The notes beneath the pieces were generated by a model that saw nothing but the letters and a program-made list of their open reading frames with translations, searched no databases and was not told the DNA's origin. From assembly GCF_947492715.1 (NCBI RefSeq), contig NZ_CANLNS010000003.1, positions 310,001-374,000 of the forward strand: 64,000 nucleotides of DNA. The letters run 5' to 3'. Below, one piece after another: positions 25,437 to 33,350 of the stretch (within the stretch, counting starts at the first letter, position 1; every line of letters begins with the position of its first letter). The position numbers and the translations under genes were made by a program. The DNA comes from an uncultured Psychroserpens sp. GTDB lineage: Bacteria; Bacteroidota; Bacteroidia; Flavobacteriales; Flavobacteriaceae.

Positions 25437-26100
25437 CTGCGAGATCTATTTTTGGTATTGTAAATGCTTTGAGCATCCAATAAGAAATGGCTAAAAAGGA
25501 AGCAAAAGTTAATGTAAAAATCCAAGCTTCGGTATTAGGTTCCAATATAATTCTGAAAATATCCGAGAATATTTGCAATGGTTCGTTTATAATTTCCCAT
25601 GAATTATAGCGTAAAAAACGCCCTAAGTATATACCAAAGGCAGTGAGACCAAAAATACTAAGCATCAAAGGAAAGATATACCTTGATGGCACATACTGTT
25701 TTATACGCTTTTCCATATCTGACAGTGAAAGGAAAAATAAAATCAATCCGTTAAATGCGAAAGATAGAATCACAAGAATATCTAACCACATTAAATGCGA
25801 TTTAGAGTTTATGAGGTGCAGTAAATCGGTAACAATATAAGGTGCGTTTGGTAAGAAGAGCAACCAAATGCTAAACCATATTACGAATACCAATTTGTTT
25901 GTTTTAGGAGTACTTATAAGCCCAATTGTAATGGCATATGGAATGATGGCTAAGAATAAATTCCAGACTAAAAATAATAAATAAAAAGACTGATGCATTT
26001 TCATTCTAATCATGAGTAAAACGATACTCAAAGCCATTGAGATTGTGAGTAAAGACAAGATCTTAAATCGGGTAAAAATGAGTGTTTTTATAGATTCCAT
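25423..26100 (-). CDS. DUF1361 membrane protein (225 aa)
   Basis: Seven predicted helices with the family motif WLLFLPNAPYIVTDLLHL (about residues 79-96) and a conserved LGRFLRYNSWEI segment near 160. Biochemical function is unknown for the family. The start is ATG at 26100, overlapping the DUF2809 gene by 13 bases. Its position immediately before exosortase K suggests a role in the same envelope process, possibly sensing or modifying the sorted protein. This is inference from context only. Confidence 0.88.
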   Translation of the reverse strand: MESIKTLIFTRFKILSLLTISMALSIVLLMIRMKMHQSFYLLFLVWNLFLAIIPYAITIGLISTPKTNKLVFVIWFSIWLLFLPNAPYIVTDLLHLINSKSHLMWLDILVILSFAFNGLILFFLSLSDMEKRIKQYVPSRYIFPLMLSIFGLTAFGIYLGRFLRYNSWEIINEPLQIFSDIFRIILEPNTEAWIFTLTFASFLAISYWMLKAFTIPKIDLADDKK

Positions 26101-26471
26101 GAGTTTTTAATATTTATGTCGATTAATAAAATGACTAGAATGCCCAAGGTATAGGCAATAAGATCGGTAACTTCAAAAGTGCTACCAAGTATGATAACTG
26201 CTAATTCACTATGCCTCAAGTTTAAATAATCTAACAGATTAAAAAGTTGTAAAAACTCTATGGTATAAGCAATAAAGAATACGACAATAGCGATATAGAT
26301 GGGTTTGGTTTGAATGAAACTGCGGAAAAAACAATAGATCAAAATGACCACCAAGAAATCTCCAAAGGTGTGTCTTATAAAACCTTCAGATAAAAATATT
26401 GCTATACATACTTCTACAAGAAATAGCAACAGACTGGATGCAAAAAAGGATTTGTTGAATTTGATGGTCAT
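26088..26471 (-). CDS. DUF2809 small membrane protein (127 aa)
   Basis: Four helices, with the family hallmarks RHTFGDFLVVILIYCFFRSF and FFIAYTIEFLQLF plus a terminal segment FEVTDLIAYTLGILVI. The fold is VanZ-like in pattern. The start overlaps the SanA-like gene stop by 4 bases. The function is unknown. Tight coupling within the exosortase K operon is the main clue. Confidence 0.85.
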   Translation of the reverse strand: MTIKFNKSFFASSLLLFLVEVCIAIFLSEGFIRHTFGDFLVVILIYCFFRSFIQTKPIYIAIVVFFIAYTIEFLQLFNLLDYLNLRHSELAVIILGSTFEVTDLIAYTLGILVILLIDINIKNSWNL

Positions 26472-27097
26472 TTGATTTCTATTTGTTGTCCTAAAAATTT
26501 CGGTTCTACATTAAACAATACATCCATTGATGCTTTTGCTCGTGCGAGATATTCTCTGAGCTGTACTTTAAGTCCGTAACGCCCTTGAACATTTTTAGCA
26601 TTAAATGCAACGGCATTAATCTCATTATGTTTGGCGAGATAAATGGCACGCTCGTTATGAAATTGCTGAGATATAATTGTTATAGAATCCTGACCAAAAA
26701 TTGCTTTGGCACGTATGACAGAGTCTAATGTTCTGAACCCAGCATAATCTAAAAATATTTTGTTTTCGGGAATACCTCTGGCAATCAAATCGGTTTTAAA
26801 TGTTGTAGGTTCGTCATAACTTTTACTTCCGTTATCACCACTTATCAGTATATATTCAATTTTACCAGACTTATATAGCGCTACGGCAGCATTAATTCTA
26901 TAACTGTAATACAAGTTGATATTTCCGTTAGATAAAAACTTAGCTGTCCCAAGAAGTAAACCAACTTTATTTTTTGGTATAGAGCTTGTCGACTTATATA
27001 TATAATCTTTAGCTTGATAACTTACCATATAGTTGGTGATAATGAGACCAAATAAGAGAAATACAGCGAGGAGCGCTAAAAGTTTAAGTTTCTTCAT
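26468..27097 (-). CDS. SanA/YdcF-like DUF218 envelope protein (209 aa)
   Basis: One N-terminal membrane anchor (residues 4-24), then a DUF218 domain with the family motifs VGLLLGTAKFLSNG, RINAAVALYKSGKIEYILISG (split by a short linker), DLIARGIP, DYAGFRTLDSVIRAK and ISQQFHNERAIYLAK. SanA of enterobacteria influences envelope permeability and vancomycin sensitivity. The same role here is inferred by family. It precedes DUF2809 with a 4-base overlap and follows a small membrane protein by 4 bases. Confidence 0.9.
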   Translation of the reverse strand: MKKLKLLALLAVFLLFGLIITNYMVSYQAKDYIYKSTSSIPKNKVGLLLGTAKFLSNGNINLYYSYRINAAVALYKSGKIEYILISGDNGSKSYDEPTTFKTDLIARGIPENKIFLDYAGFRTLDSVIRAKAIFGQDSITIISQQFHNERAIYLAKHNEINAVAFNAKNVQGRYGLKVQLREYLARAKASMDVLFNVEPKFLGQQIEIK

Positions 27098-27101
27098 AAT
27101 A

Positions 27102-27392
27102 TTAAAATAAGTTATAGTAAATCACCACATAGAAATAACCATCTGCGATGGGTATATTAGTGATTAAAATGCCTATAGATTTTAAAGTTTTTAGTTTATT
27201 GTCTTTAATAATTAAGTATCCAATCAAAACCAAGAGGATCAGACTATTGATCACTATAGCAAATAACAGATAGTATAGGTCAATTATTGCAATCCCAGAT
27301 TCGGTTTTAAAACAAAGTTGTAGTATTAAAAGTAAGGTTCCAATACTAAAAAATGTTAATGCTGCTTTTGTCACAAATTGTAGTCTATCCAT
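27102..27392 (-). CDS. Small membrane protein, unknown (96 aa)
   Basis: Three helices (about residues 10-28, 37-62 and 74-93) with short charged loops (KDNKLKTLKS). No motif is recognised. It sits one base after the Coq4-like gene and 4 bases before the SanA-like gene, so it clearly belongs to the operon. It may assemble with another membrane component. Confidence 0.7.
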   Translation of the reverse strand: MDRLQFVTKAALTFFSIGTLLLILQLCFKTESGIAIIDLYYLLFAIVINSLILLVLIGYLIIKDNKLKTLKSIGILITNIPIADGYFYVVIYYNLF

Positions 27393-27393
27393 T

Positions 27394-27885
27394 TTAATTG
27401 AGTATAAGAGTTTTACGCTGTGATCTCGAAAAAATAGCCTGTCTTAAGTCGTTAATATCTACATGAAGCAGGTGTTTGTAATCAAAGTGATGAAACGTGT
27501 TAGCCTGTTTTCCAATATGATAAGAGCGGTAGTAATAGTTGTAATAATCGGGTAGTATAACAATGCCTAAAATCATGGCACCATAGAGGTAGGGACTACG
27601 TTTTCCGTTACCAAAACATAAGCATTGTAAAGCAATTTCATCTTCTACTGTTACGCCATAGCCTGTTAAGGTGTGATAGGCATCATGGCGTTCTACTTTG
27701 GCAATGAGTTCAAAATCGTTAGTGTCTAAAAACTCACCTAGATGTCTACCAAATGAAGATTTAGGATAATTGAGGAGTTCTGCCCTATAAATACCCCAGG
27801 CTTCATGATTTTTAAATAGTTTGGTGTAAAGGTTTTGAGAGTGCTCAAATAACCATTCTATAAATTGTTTTCGTATGTTTTTCAT
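27394..27885 (-). CDS. Coq4-like protein (163 aa)
   Basis: Contains the conserved Coq4 metal-binding motif HDAYH-x11-E (His67, Asp68, His71, Glu83) and flanking family sequence SSFGRHLGEFLDTNDFELI and EDEIALQCLCFGNGKRSPY. In eukaryotes Coq4 acts in ubiquinone synthesis. This organism group uses menaquinone, so the role is likely different, for example binding a lipid or an isoprenoid. It shares a 4-base overlap with the gene upstream. The presence of a Coq4 homologue in an exosortase operon is unusual. Confidence 0.85.
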   Translation of the reverse strand: MKNIRKQFIEWLFEHSQNLYTKLFKNHEAWGIYRAELLNYPKSSFGRHLGEFLDTNDFELIAKVERHDAYHTLTGYGVTVEDEIALQCLCFGNGKRSPYLYGAMILGIVILPDYYNYYYRSYHIGKQANTFHHFDYKHLLHVDINDLRQAIFSRSQRKTLILN

Positions 27886-28256
27886 ACCTGTTTGTTTTTA
27901 GCAAACCAAATCCATGATTGGCTTGTGGTTATAAAAGCGGACGAAAAAAATGCGATGCTGAAAATGCTAAAATTGGTAGATATGATTCCAAATGCCGCAA
28001 TCCCAAAAGTAAAAATAGCATAGTAGGGGAAATACCTTTTATAAACTTGTGTTTTGCTTAAACCGTTTTTTTCTGTTATCCAAAACACAGAGCAAATTGT
28101 ACTTAAAATAACTAGCGACGCTATAAAAAATATGGGTATAAAAGACACCAATACAAGAAGAACCATATTGCTTTCTTCAAAGCCTAATCCAGTGATTATC
28201 CAAAAGACAAGCGCTGCCAAAACACAAGATTTTGCAAGGTTATTTCGAATATTCAT
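27882..28256 (-). CDS. Small membrane protein, unknown (124 aa)
   Basis: Four helices (about residues 12-28, 31-56, 74-93 and 96-116), with the loop SVFWITEKNGLSKTQVYKR in the middle. No domain is recognised. It begins one base after the DUF4173 gene stop and ends overlapping the Coq4-like start by 4 bases. Translational coupling is likely. Confidence 0.7.
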   Translation of the reverse strand: MNIRNNLAKSCVLAALVFWIITGLGFEESNMVLLVLVSFIPIFFIASLVILSTICSVFWITEKNGLSKTQVYKRYFPYYAIFTFGIAAFGIISTNFSIFSIAFFSSAFITTSQSWIWFAKNKQV

Positions 28257-28257
28257 A

Positions 28258-29655
28258 TTATTTAGTTCTAGTATTATGGTCTAATGCAATGTTGTCATAA
28301 CTCCACTCTTGCCAATCCCGCTGTCTCACCGTACTTAGATAATTCCGGTATTTATTTTCGATTCTAAGTCTATTGGCATTTGAAATGATGATATCATCTT
28401 TTTTGTTGTGGAGTAGAACAGCATTCCTATTTGTGAGTTTTATGAGATAATCAATGTCATATGCTTTTGCCTTTGTAAGATTATAATTGGTGATGGTATA
28501 ATCCCAATTTATGGCACTTAAAATAACCAACAGAGCAAAGGCTATTTGTGCATTTTTTCGAAACAAGAAAATGAGGTTTTTTATATTCAAGACTTTAATA
28601 AATGTCGTAACCAGGCCAATAAGGGTAAGGAAAATATAAACATGTACACCAATACGTTTATAGGTAAGTCCAAATGAACTAATATAATTTTGATTTTTGA
28701 TAGCAATAAGTGCAATAAGGACAATGTTTAAGATAATCCAGAGGTAAGTAACGGCTTTAAGGTTTTTATTATTGACGTAAAAATTGAGATCGCCTCTAAA
28801 GAAATATAGAATGATAATTATGGCAATAATAATAGAAGCGATAAGCGTATTAATGCCATTGTGTACTTGATAAGAAAGGGTAGATGCTTTAGTGATATCA
28901 TGCGTTTTTAAGTACAGAATATCGGTAATGATATATATTACAATTAAAAGATTTAGCAATCCAAGCAATAAGGTTCCAAGTTGTTTTTCCTTTTTTAATT
29001 TTTCTTCGGAAATGTGCTCTGATTTGTTTAAATGGTTAGTTGTTTTTAAATCGGCCAAGGTTGCCTGTTCTACCTGAATAGGTTTAGAAATGTTGCTGAA
29101 TAAATAATAGCCTAAAACAGAAAATAGTACCCATTGTATATTGATAAAGTTGAAATTAATTTGAGAGACTAAATTATTGAACATTGGATTTCCATTTTTA
29201 TAGAGCATTACAAAAACGATAATAAACACCAACGGAATACCAACAAGTTTAGTGAGGTGAATCCAATCTATTTCTTTTTTAGGTTTAACTTGTTCTTTCG
29301 TCTGGCTAGCTTCAAAATTTCTGTGAAAAAATCCAGCAATAGAAGTGTAAAGACCATTTAGCCAATAGATATACACCGAAGTATCACGTTGTGAAACTAC
29401 ACCTATTAAGGTGAAAAATGCGGCGCAATTGGCAATAATTGAAAGGTAAGAGTGTTGCATGAATACAATTACAGCCGTTACCAAATAAATAAACGTATGC
29501 AGTATCGTTTGTTTGTTTTTAAAGGCGCTTAGATTGTAAAATGCCAATACACCAATCGTTATTATAGAAAAAATGGAAAGATTTAGTCCTATATGCTTTT
29601 CATAAAAAAGTGTACTGAATGCTAAGGAGGCAATAATGGTTATTATATGTTTCAT
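28258..29655 (-). CDS. DUF4173 polytopic membrane protein (465 aa)
   Basis: About twelve hydrophobic helices from residue 3 to 385 interrupted by a charged loop (about 200-220, TTNHLNKSEHISEEKLKKEK). The segment SSFGLTYKRIGVHVYIFLTL and then NWDYTITNYNLTKAKAYDIDYL match DUF4173. The C-terminal 70 residues are soluble. An exact 17-base palindrome lies 17 bases upstream of the start (29673-29689), so this gene probably also has its own regulated promoter. Confidence 0.85.
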   Translation of the reverse strand: MKHIITIIASLAFSTLFYEKHIGLNLSIFSIITIGVLAFYNLSAFKNKQTILHTFIYLVTAVIVFMQHSYLSIIANCAAFFTLIGVVSQRDTSVYIYWLNGLYTSIAGFFHRNFEASQTKEQVKPKKEIDWIHLTKLVGIPLVFIIVFVMLYKNGNPMFNNLVSQINFNFINIQWVLFSVLGYYLFSNISKPIQVEQATLADLKTTNHLNKSEHISEEKLKKEKQLGTLLLGLLNLLIVIYIITDILYLKTHDITKASTLSYQVHNGINTLIASIIIAIIIILYFFRGDLNFYVNNKNLKAVTYLWIILNIVLIALIAIKNQNYISSFGLTYKRIGVHVYIFLTLIGLVTTFIKVLNIKNLIFLFRKNAQIAFALLVILSAINWDYTITNYNLTKAKAYDIDYLIKLTNRNAVLLHNKKDDIIISNANRLRIENKYRNYLSTVRQRDWQEWSYDNIALDHNTRTK

Positions 29656-29672
29656 AATGCTTGTTTTAAAGT

Positions 29673-29689
29673 ACTTTGAATTTCAAAGT
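29673..29689. promoter_or_regulatory. Operator palindrome upstream of the DUF4173 gene
   Basis: ACTTTGAATTTCAAAGT, a perfect 17-base inverted repeat with a central T. Read on the minus strand it contains an ACTTTG element that could be part of a -7 box. It is nearly the same as the palindromes at 30496-30514 and 31506-31524. Confidence 0.8.
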
Positions 29690-29714
29690 TTAAGATTAAA
29701 AAAAATGACGTTAT

Positions 29715-30479
29715 CTAGGCGTTTATATGGTTTAATGATTTGATTTCTTTTTTATAATTTGATGGCAATAGCATGTTTTTAAGTAGGGCGTCTAGCCTTA
29801 TGGATCTACATAATTTATATAGATAAATAAGAGGTCTTAATAGTGATGCTTTTCTCTTATTTAAATAAGCATTAACCATTTTTGGGCAAATGAGTCGCTG
29901 AGACTCTAGTAACAGTTTATATCTCATAAACCCCAAATGTTTCCTATACTGTTTATAGAGATCTTTCGTATAGCTGCTATTATGCAAATTCTCCGTAATA
30001 TGTAATGAGCGCATGTGTTTAAAATGCACATAATCTTTGGGTAATTCTTGTATGTTCATGCGCTTTCCTACCTTATAAAAGACCTTATAAACCTCTTCCT
30101 TTTCTAGAATATCAAGTGGTCGTTCTAAAATTTCGAAAGATCGAATCGAATAGTCTATGAGCATGAACAATACATCTTTATAAGCCCAATTTGGAATGGC
30201 TTGCCCGCGTTGTTGTTCTATAGCATGATGTATGCTTGTTATGGTATCAATAGCTTTGTGCGCCTTTTCTTTTTCAGAAAAAACAATTTTTCGGGCGTAA
30301 GAAACCGTAGAAAATAGACGTCCTAAGGGATCCTTGGGAAGTTGTCCGGTAAAATAGAGCCAATCTACGGCTTTATTGAGGGCAAACTCGGCAGAAGCAC
30401 CTGCAAAAACCAAGAGTATGGTGTCGCTTTTGCCCCAAATTTCTCTAACTATTGAGTTTTTATCTACAAAGTATGCCAT
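29715..30479 (-). CDS. MpaB-like oxygenase, DUF2236 (254 aa)
   Basis: DUF2236/MpaB-type protein: the N-terminal block SIVREIWGKSDTILLVFAGA, then LFSTVSYARKIVFSEKEKA, and a helical body typical of the family (WAYKDVLFMLIDYSIRSFEI). Members are haem-containing or presumed oxygenases, some acting on isoprenoid compounds. No signal peptide is present. It lies between the winged-helix regulator and the DUF4173 gene, with its own palindromic operator 16 bases upstream. The substrate is unknown. Confidence 0.85.
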   Translation of the reverse strand: MAYFVDKNSIVREIWGKSDTILLVFAGASAEFALNKAVDWLYFTGQLPKDPLGRLFSTVSYARKIVFSEKEKAHKAIDTITSIHHAIEQQRGQAIPNWAYKDVLFMLIDYSIRSFEILERPLDILEKEEVYKVFYKVGKRMNIQELPKDYVHFKHMRSLHITENLHNSSYTKDLYKQYRKHLGFMRYKLLLESQRLICPKMVNAYLNKRKASLLRPLIYLYKLCRSIRLDALLKNMLLPSNYKKEIKSLNHINA

Positions 30480-30495
30480 TTTGTTTGTGTTTTTT

Positions 30496-30514
30496 TACTT
30501 TGAAATTCAAAGTA
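30496..30514. promoter_or_regulatory. Operator palindrome upstream of the MpaB-like gene
   Basis: TACTTTGAAATTCAAAGTA, a perfect 19-base inverted repeat with a central A. It ends 16 bases before the start codon at 30479. It is one of three matching sites in the operon. Confidence 0.85.
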
Positions 30515-30529
30515 GATTTATAAATTTTT

Positions 30530-30823
30530 TTATTGTTTATTAATTAATTTTTCGAGCGCTTCTATGTGTTTTTTAAATTCGGCTTTACCTAATTTAGTGG
30601 CAGAGTAGCGCGTATTTGGTTTTCTACCAATAAATTGTTTTTCCACTTTTATATAATCTGCTTTTTCTAAAGCTTTTGTATGACTTGCAAGGTTTCCATC
30701 TGTTGCGCCTAGTAGGTTTTTTAGCATATTGAAATCTGCATATTCATTAACCATTAAAATAGACATAATGCCTAATCTAATGCGATGGTCAAATGCTTTG
30801 TTTATGTTGTTAATTATACTCAC
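30530..30823 (-). CDS. Winged-helix transcriptional regulator (97 aa)
   Basis: A small winged-helix DNA-binding protein (HTH_27, MarR-like): NKAFDHRIRLGIMSILMVNE, then NMLKNLLGATDGNLASHTKA as the recognition helix, then KVEKQFIGRKPNTRYSATKLG as the wing. The TTG at 30865 would add 14 residues that lie over a half operator. The GTG at 30823 gives the usual family N-terminus and is preferred. Neighbouring palindromes are the probable binding sites, and self-regulation is likely. The partner upstream is the 209-residue membrane protein, a pairing common in Flavobacteriaceae. Confidence 0.88.
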   Translation of the reverse strand: MSIINNINKAFDHRIRLGIMSILMVNEYADFNMLKNLLGATDGNLASHTKALEKADYIKVEKQFIGRKPNTRYSATKLGKAEFKKHIEALEKLINKQ

Positions 30824-30845
30824 GCTTCTGGTTTCAGATTCATAA

Positions 30846-30853
30846 TTCAAAGT
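30846..30853. promoter_or_regulatory. Half operator TTCAAAGT in the leader of the regulator gene
   Basis: One intact arm of the palindrome (ACTTTGAA on the minus strand) lies 22 bases upstream of the preferred GTG start, while the other arm is degenerate. It is a weak fourth site. Confidence 0.35.
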
Positions 30854-30868
30854 TATGCAAAGCAAAAC

Positions 30869-31498
30869 TTATTTCATTCTATCGTACTTAAAATGCATAA
30901 TAGTTCCATAGAAAATATGACAAACTCCAAATCCTAAGGCCCAAAAAAACAAGCCATAGCCTAAAAAGTAAGTAGAGATTAATCCAATAATAATCATTGT
31001 GATTCCTAAATATCTAATATATCCTAAAGTATACTTGCTGGCATTAACGCAAGCTAAGCCGTAAAAAATCATCGTTAGAGGAGCAACAAGGGCGTATACA
31101 TTTTTTTCTAATAGCAACATGATAAAGATGCCTCCAGTAATCAACGGGATTAAAAAATTAATAATCAGCCGTTTTGATGTTGAATCCCACATACTTTCGT
31201 TTTGCTTCTTGGCTTTTGCATAGCTTAGAACAATACCTGTAAGTATAGACATGACAACCACAGTGATAGCGACCAGAAAAATGTACATCGTGCTTTCCTC
31301 AGTTATGAGTAAGGTTCTGTATCCGTCAACAGTTACCATGTTGTCTGCGTAAATGATGCCATAGCCTATGTAAGCCCCTATCAATGCATAGATACCTGCG
31401 AGTATTCCAGAGAGACCACTAATGGATAAAAAACGAGATGATTTGCTCATCATAGTTTTAATATCACTTATATCTTTAAGATAATCTTTTGATTCCAT
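30869..31498 (-). CDS. Six-helix membrane protein, first gene of the exosortase K operon (209 aa)
   Basis: A short cytoplasmic N-terminus (ESKDYLKDISDIKTMMSKSS) is followed by about six helices to the end (LAGIYALIGAYIGYGIIY, MYIFLVAITVVVMSILTGI and so on). This kind of protein is regularly paired with the HTH_27 regulator in Flavobacteriaceae, but its function is unknown. Its start codon lies only 7 bases from a 19-base operator-like palindrome (31506-31524), so expression is probably controlled by the regulator it precedes. Confidence 0.78.
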   Translation of the reverse strand: MESKDYLKDISDIKTMMSKSSRFLSISGLSGILAGIYALIGAYIGYGIIYADNMVTVDGYRTLLITEESTMYIFLVAITVVVMSILTGIVLSYAKAKKQNESMWDSTSKRLIINFLIPLITGGIFIMLLLEKNVYALVAPLTMIFYGLACVNASKYTLGYIRYLGITMIIIGLISTYFLGYGLFFWALGFGVCHIFYGTIMHFKYDRMK

Positions 31499-31505
31499 AA
31501 TAAAG

Positions 31506-31524
31506 TACTTTGAAATACAAAGTA
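31506..31524. promoter_or_regulatory. Operator palindrome at the head of the operon
   Basis: TACTTTGAAATACAAAGTA, one mismatch from a perfect 19-base inverted repeat and one base different from the site at 30496-30514. It lies 7 bases before the first start codon of the operon, which implies a very short leader. Confidence 0.8.
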
Positions 31525-31548
31525 AAAAAAATAAAGCGAAATACGCAA

Positions 31549-32529
31549 CTATTTTTCTATTTTAAAATCTAGAATCTTCTCGTTTTCAAAATAAAGACTC
31601 AGCACATCTGAAGAGGAGGTGTTTGATTTGTAATTTAGCGAAGCCACATAAAGATTGTGTTTGTTTTTTTTGAAGTGCAGCTCTTTAGAGTGTTTTTTGT
31701 TTTCAAATTTGTAATAAATTTTTGAAGCCTTGGCTTTTTCTTTAAACACAATTGTAATGGTATTGTTTTTCTCTTTCAATTCGATAAGGCCTTTTTGATT
31801 ATTAGCGATTCTAACGCCACTTTCAAAATATTTAGAGTAAAATACTGGTGTTTCAAAGAATGACTTTATACTTATGGGATGCGATACAAATTGTAAATGT
31901 TGATATTGGGGAAGGTGAGAACTTAAAAATTCATAAGGATCTGTGAAAAAGTAAAAATCATTAAAGCGCTGAATCCAAGATTTTGTTTTCATATTTTCAT
32001 AACCTGTAGACCATGTGACGTCTATAAGTTGCCATTTATTGTTGATTTTTACAGCATTCCAAGCATGATTCTTTATGTTTCGAGTTGTGTTAATTTCGTT
32101 CGTAGACAATTTAGTAATGCCTTTTATAATTTGGGATTGAATTCCAGAGCGTAAACAGAGTTCGTTAAACAACGTACTAAATTCTATACACATTGCTTTT
32201 TTATACGTTAATATTCTTTTTACCAATTTCGCGTTGCGCTGCTTTTGAATACTTCTATTGAGCCGCTCAGAGTCAAAAGTGATTCGCATTTCAGGTGGAT
32301 TAAAACTATAGTATCGATTAAGATCATAAGTAATATTATGTGCTATCCAAGTATAATAGGCTCTTACCTTTTCTTCTTCAGTATTGAAGTCTTTGGAAAC
32401 CCTGTCAACCAATACTTCAAGAGTACCATAATTAGGGTATTGTTTTACTTTGTTATCTATCCATTCATAGTTTTGCGAATAGACAAAAGTGGTCATCAAC
32501 AACGATAATGTTAAAAAAATGTATCTCAT
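31549..32529 (-). CDS. Secreted transglutaminase-like protein (326 aa)
   Basis: The signal peptide ends in FVYSQ. A transglutaminase-like domain (about residues 35-180) has YYTWIAHNITYDLNRYYS and the cysteine-protease-like triad Cys114 (KAMCIEFS), His155 (NHAWNAV) and Asp170 (IDVTWSTG). The C-terminal 140 residues are beta-rich. It may act on peptide bonds or crosslinks in the periplasm, but the activity is not determined. It lies on the same strand as, and just upstream of, the exosortase operon, separated from it by the operator palindrome. Confidence 0.9.
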   Translation of the reverse strand: MRYIFLTLSLLMTTFVYSQNYEWIDNKVKQYPNYGTLEVLVDRVSKDFNTEEEKVRAYYTWIAHNITYDLNRYYSFNPPEMRITFDSERLNRSIQKQRNAKLVKRILTYKKAMCIEFSTLFNELCLRSGIQSQIIKGITKLSTNEINTTRNIKNHAWNAVKINNKWQLIDVTWSTGYENMKTKSWIQRFNDFYFFTDPYEFLSSHLPQYQHLQFVSHPISIKSFFETPVFYSKYFESGVRIANNQKGLIELKEKNNTITIVFKEKAKASKIYYKFENKKHSKELHFKKNKHNLYVASLNYKSNTSSSDVLSLYFENEKILDFKIEK

Positions 32530-32578
32530 TAACTAAAGATAATAATTATATTTATGGGATAACAATTAATATTTTTAA

Positions 32579-32935
32579 ATGATGACTGGATTTTTATTGA
32601 CTATTGCCTTTATTTCTGGAGGACTATTATTAGGGCTTGCAACTTTAGATAAATGGGATGGAGAGAGTAACTTCTTTAACAAAATTGCTGGTGTTTTAGC
32701 ACCTTTTCAAACGGTTATTGGAGGTGGATTAATAGTATTGGCTATTTTAAAGTTTTGGAGTGCTCCTATCTATAATACTGTTGGCATCGTTGGTGGGTTT
32801 TTACTCTTAACACATGTTATTGGTAAGGCACCAGCCTTTGGTGATAGTTTGAAGAAATTGTCTGATAAATTAATGCCATTTAAAGCCATTATTGGTATTG
32901 GACTTTTAGTGGTTGGAATTCTTCGAATTTTTTAA
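32579..32935 (+). CDS. Small membrane protein, unknown (118 aa)
   Basis: Three or four helices with glycine-rich cores (FISGGLLLGLA, GGGLIVLAILKF, GIVGGFLLLTHVIG, IGIGLLVVGIL). Two segments (VLAPFQTVIGGGLIV and LMPFKAIIGIGLLVV) resemble each other, suggesting an internal duplication. The function is unknown. It is 6 bases before the DUF1801 gene on the same strand and is probably co-transcribed with it. Confidence 0.75.
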   Translation: MMTGFLLTIAFISGGLLLGLATLDKWDGESNFFNKIAGVLAPFQTVIGGGLIVLAILKFWSAPIYNTVGIVGGFLLLTHVIGKAPAFGDSLKKLSDKLMPFKAIIGIGLLVVGILRIF

Positions 32936-32941
32936 ATTGAT

Positions 32942-33301
32942 GTGAATCCTGCCGAAGCGTATATCCTTAAACAACCCGAGCCATACAAATCGATTCTTTT
33001 GCATGTGCAGATACTCATTGAGCATACGTTTCCAAATGCTGAAATGAAATATAAATGGCGTATTCCGTGTTATTACCTTGGAACACGTCCTATTTGCTAT
33101 CTCAATCAAAGTAAAGACTATGTGGATGTTGGGTTTTGGCATTCGGCGCACTTAACCAAATACACCGAATATATGGTGTCTGAAAATCGTAAAGTTGTAA
33201 AATCTATGCGTTATAAAACTTTAGATGACATTGACGATATAATTTTTATTGGAATTTTAAAAGAGGTTGAGACCCATAAAAACAAGTCGTTTTTGAAGTG
33301 A
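32942..33301 (+). CDS. DUF1801/YdhG-like protein (119 aa)
   Basis: Family pattern NPAEAYILKQPEPYKSILLHV, PNAEMKYKWRIPCYYLG, RPICYLNQSKDYVDVGFWH and LRYKTL-like ending (RYKTLDDIDDIIFIGIL). The domain is an iron-chaperone frataxin-like fold of unknown role. The start is GTG at 32942, which gives the expected N-terminus. No signal peptide is present. Confidence 0.85.
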   Translation: MNPAEAYILKQPEPYKSILLHVQILIEHTFPNAEMKYKWRIPCYYLGTRPICYLNQSKDYVDVGFWHSAHLTKYTEYMVSENRKVVKSMRYKTLDDIDDIIFIGILKEVETHKNKSFLK

Positions 33302-33350
33302 TTTTATAGGGTTTTATTTAAACAATCTTAAATTAGTAACTGGAATTGTC

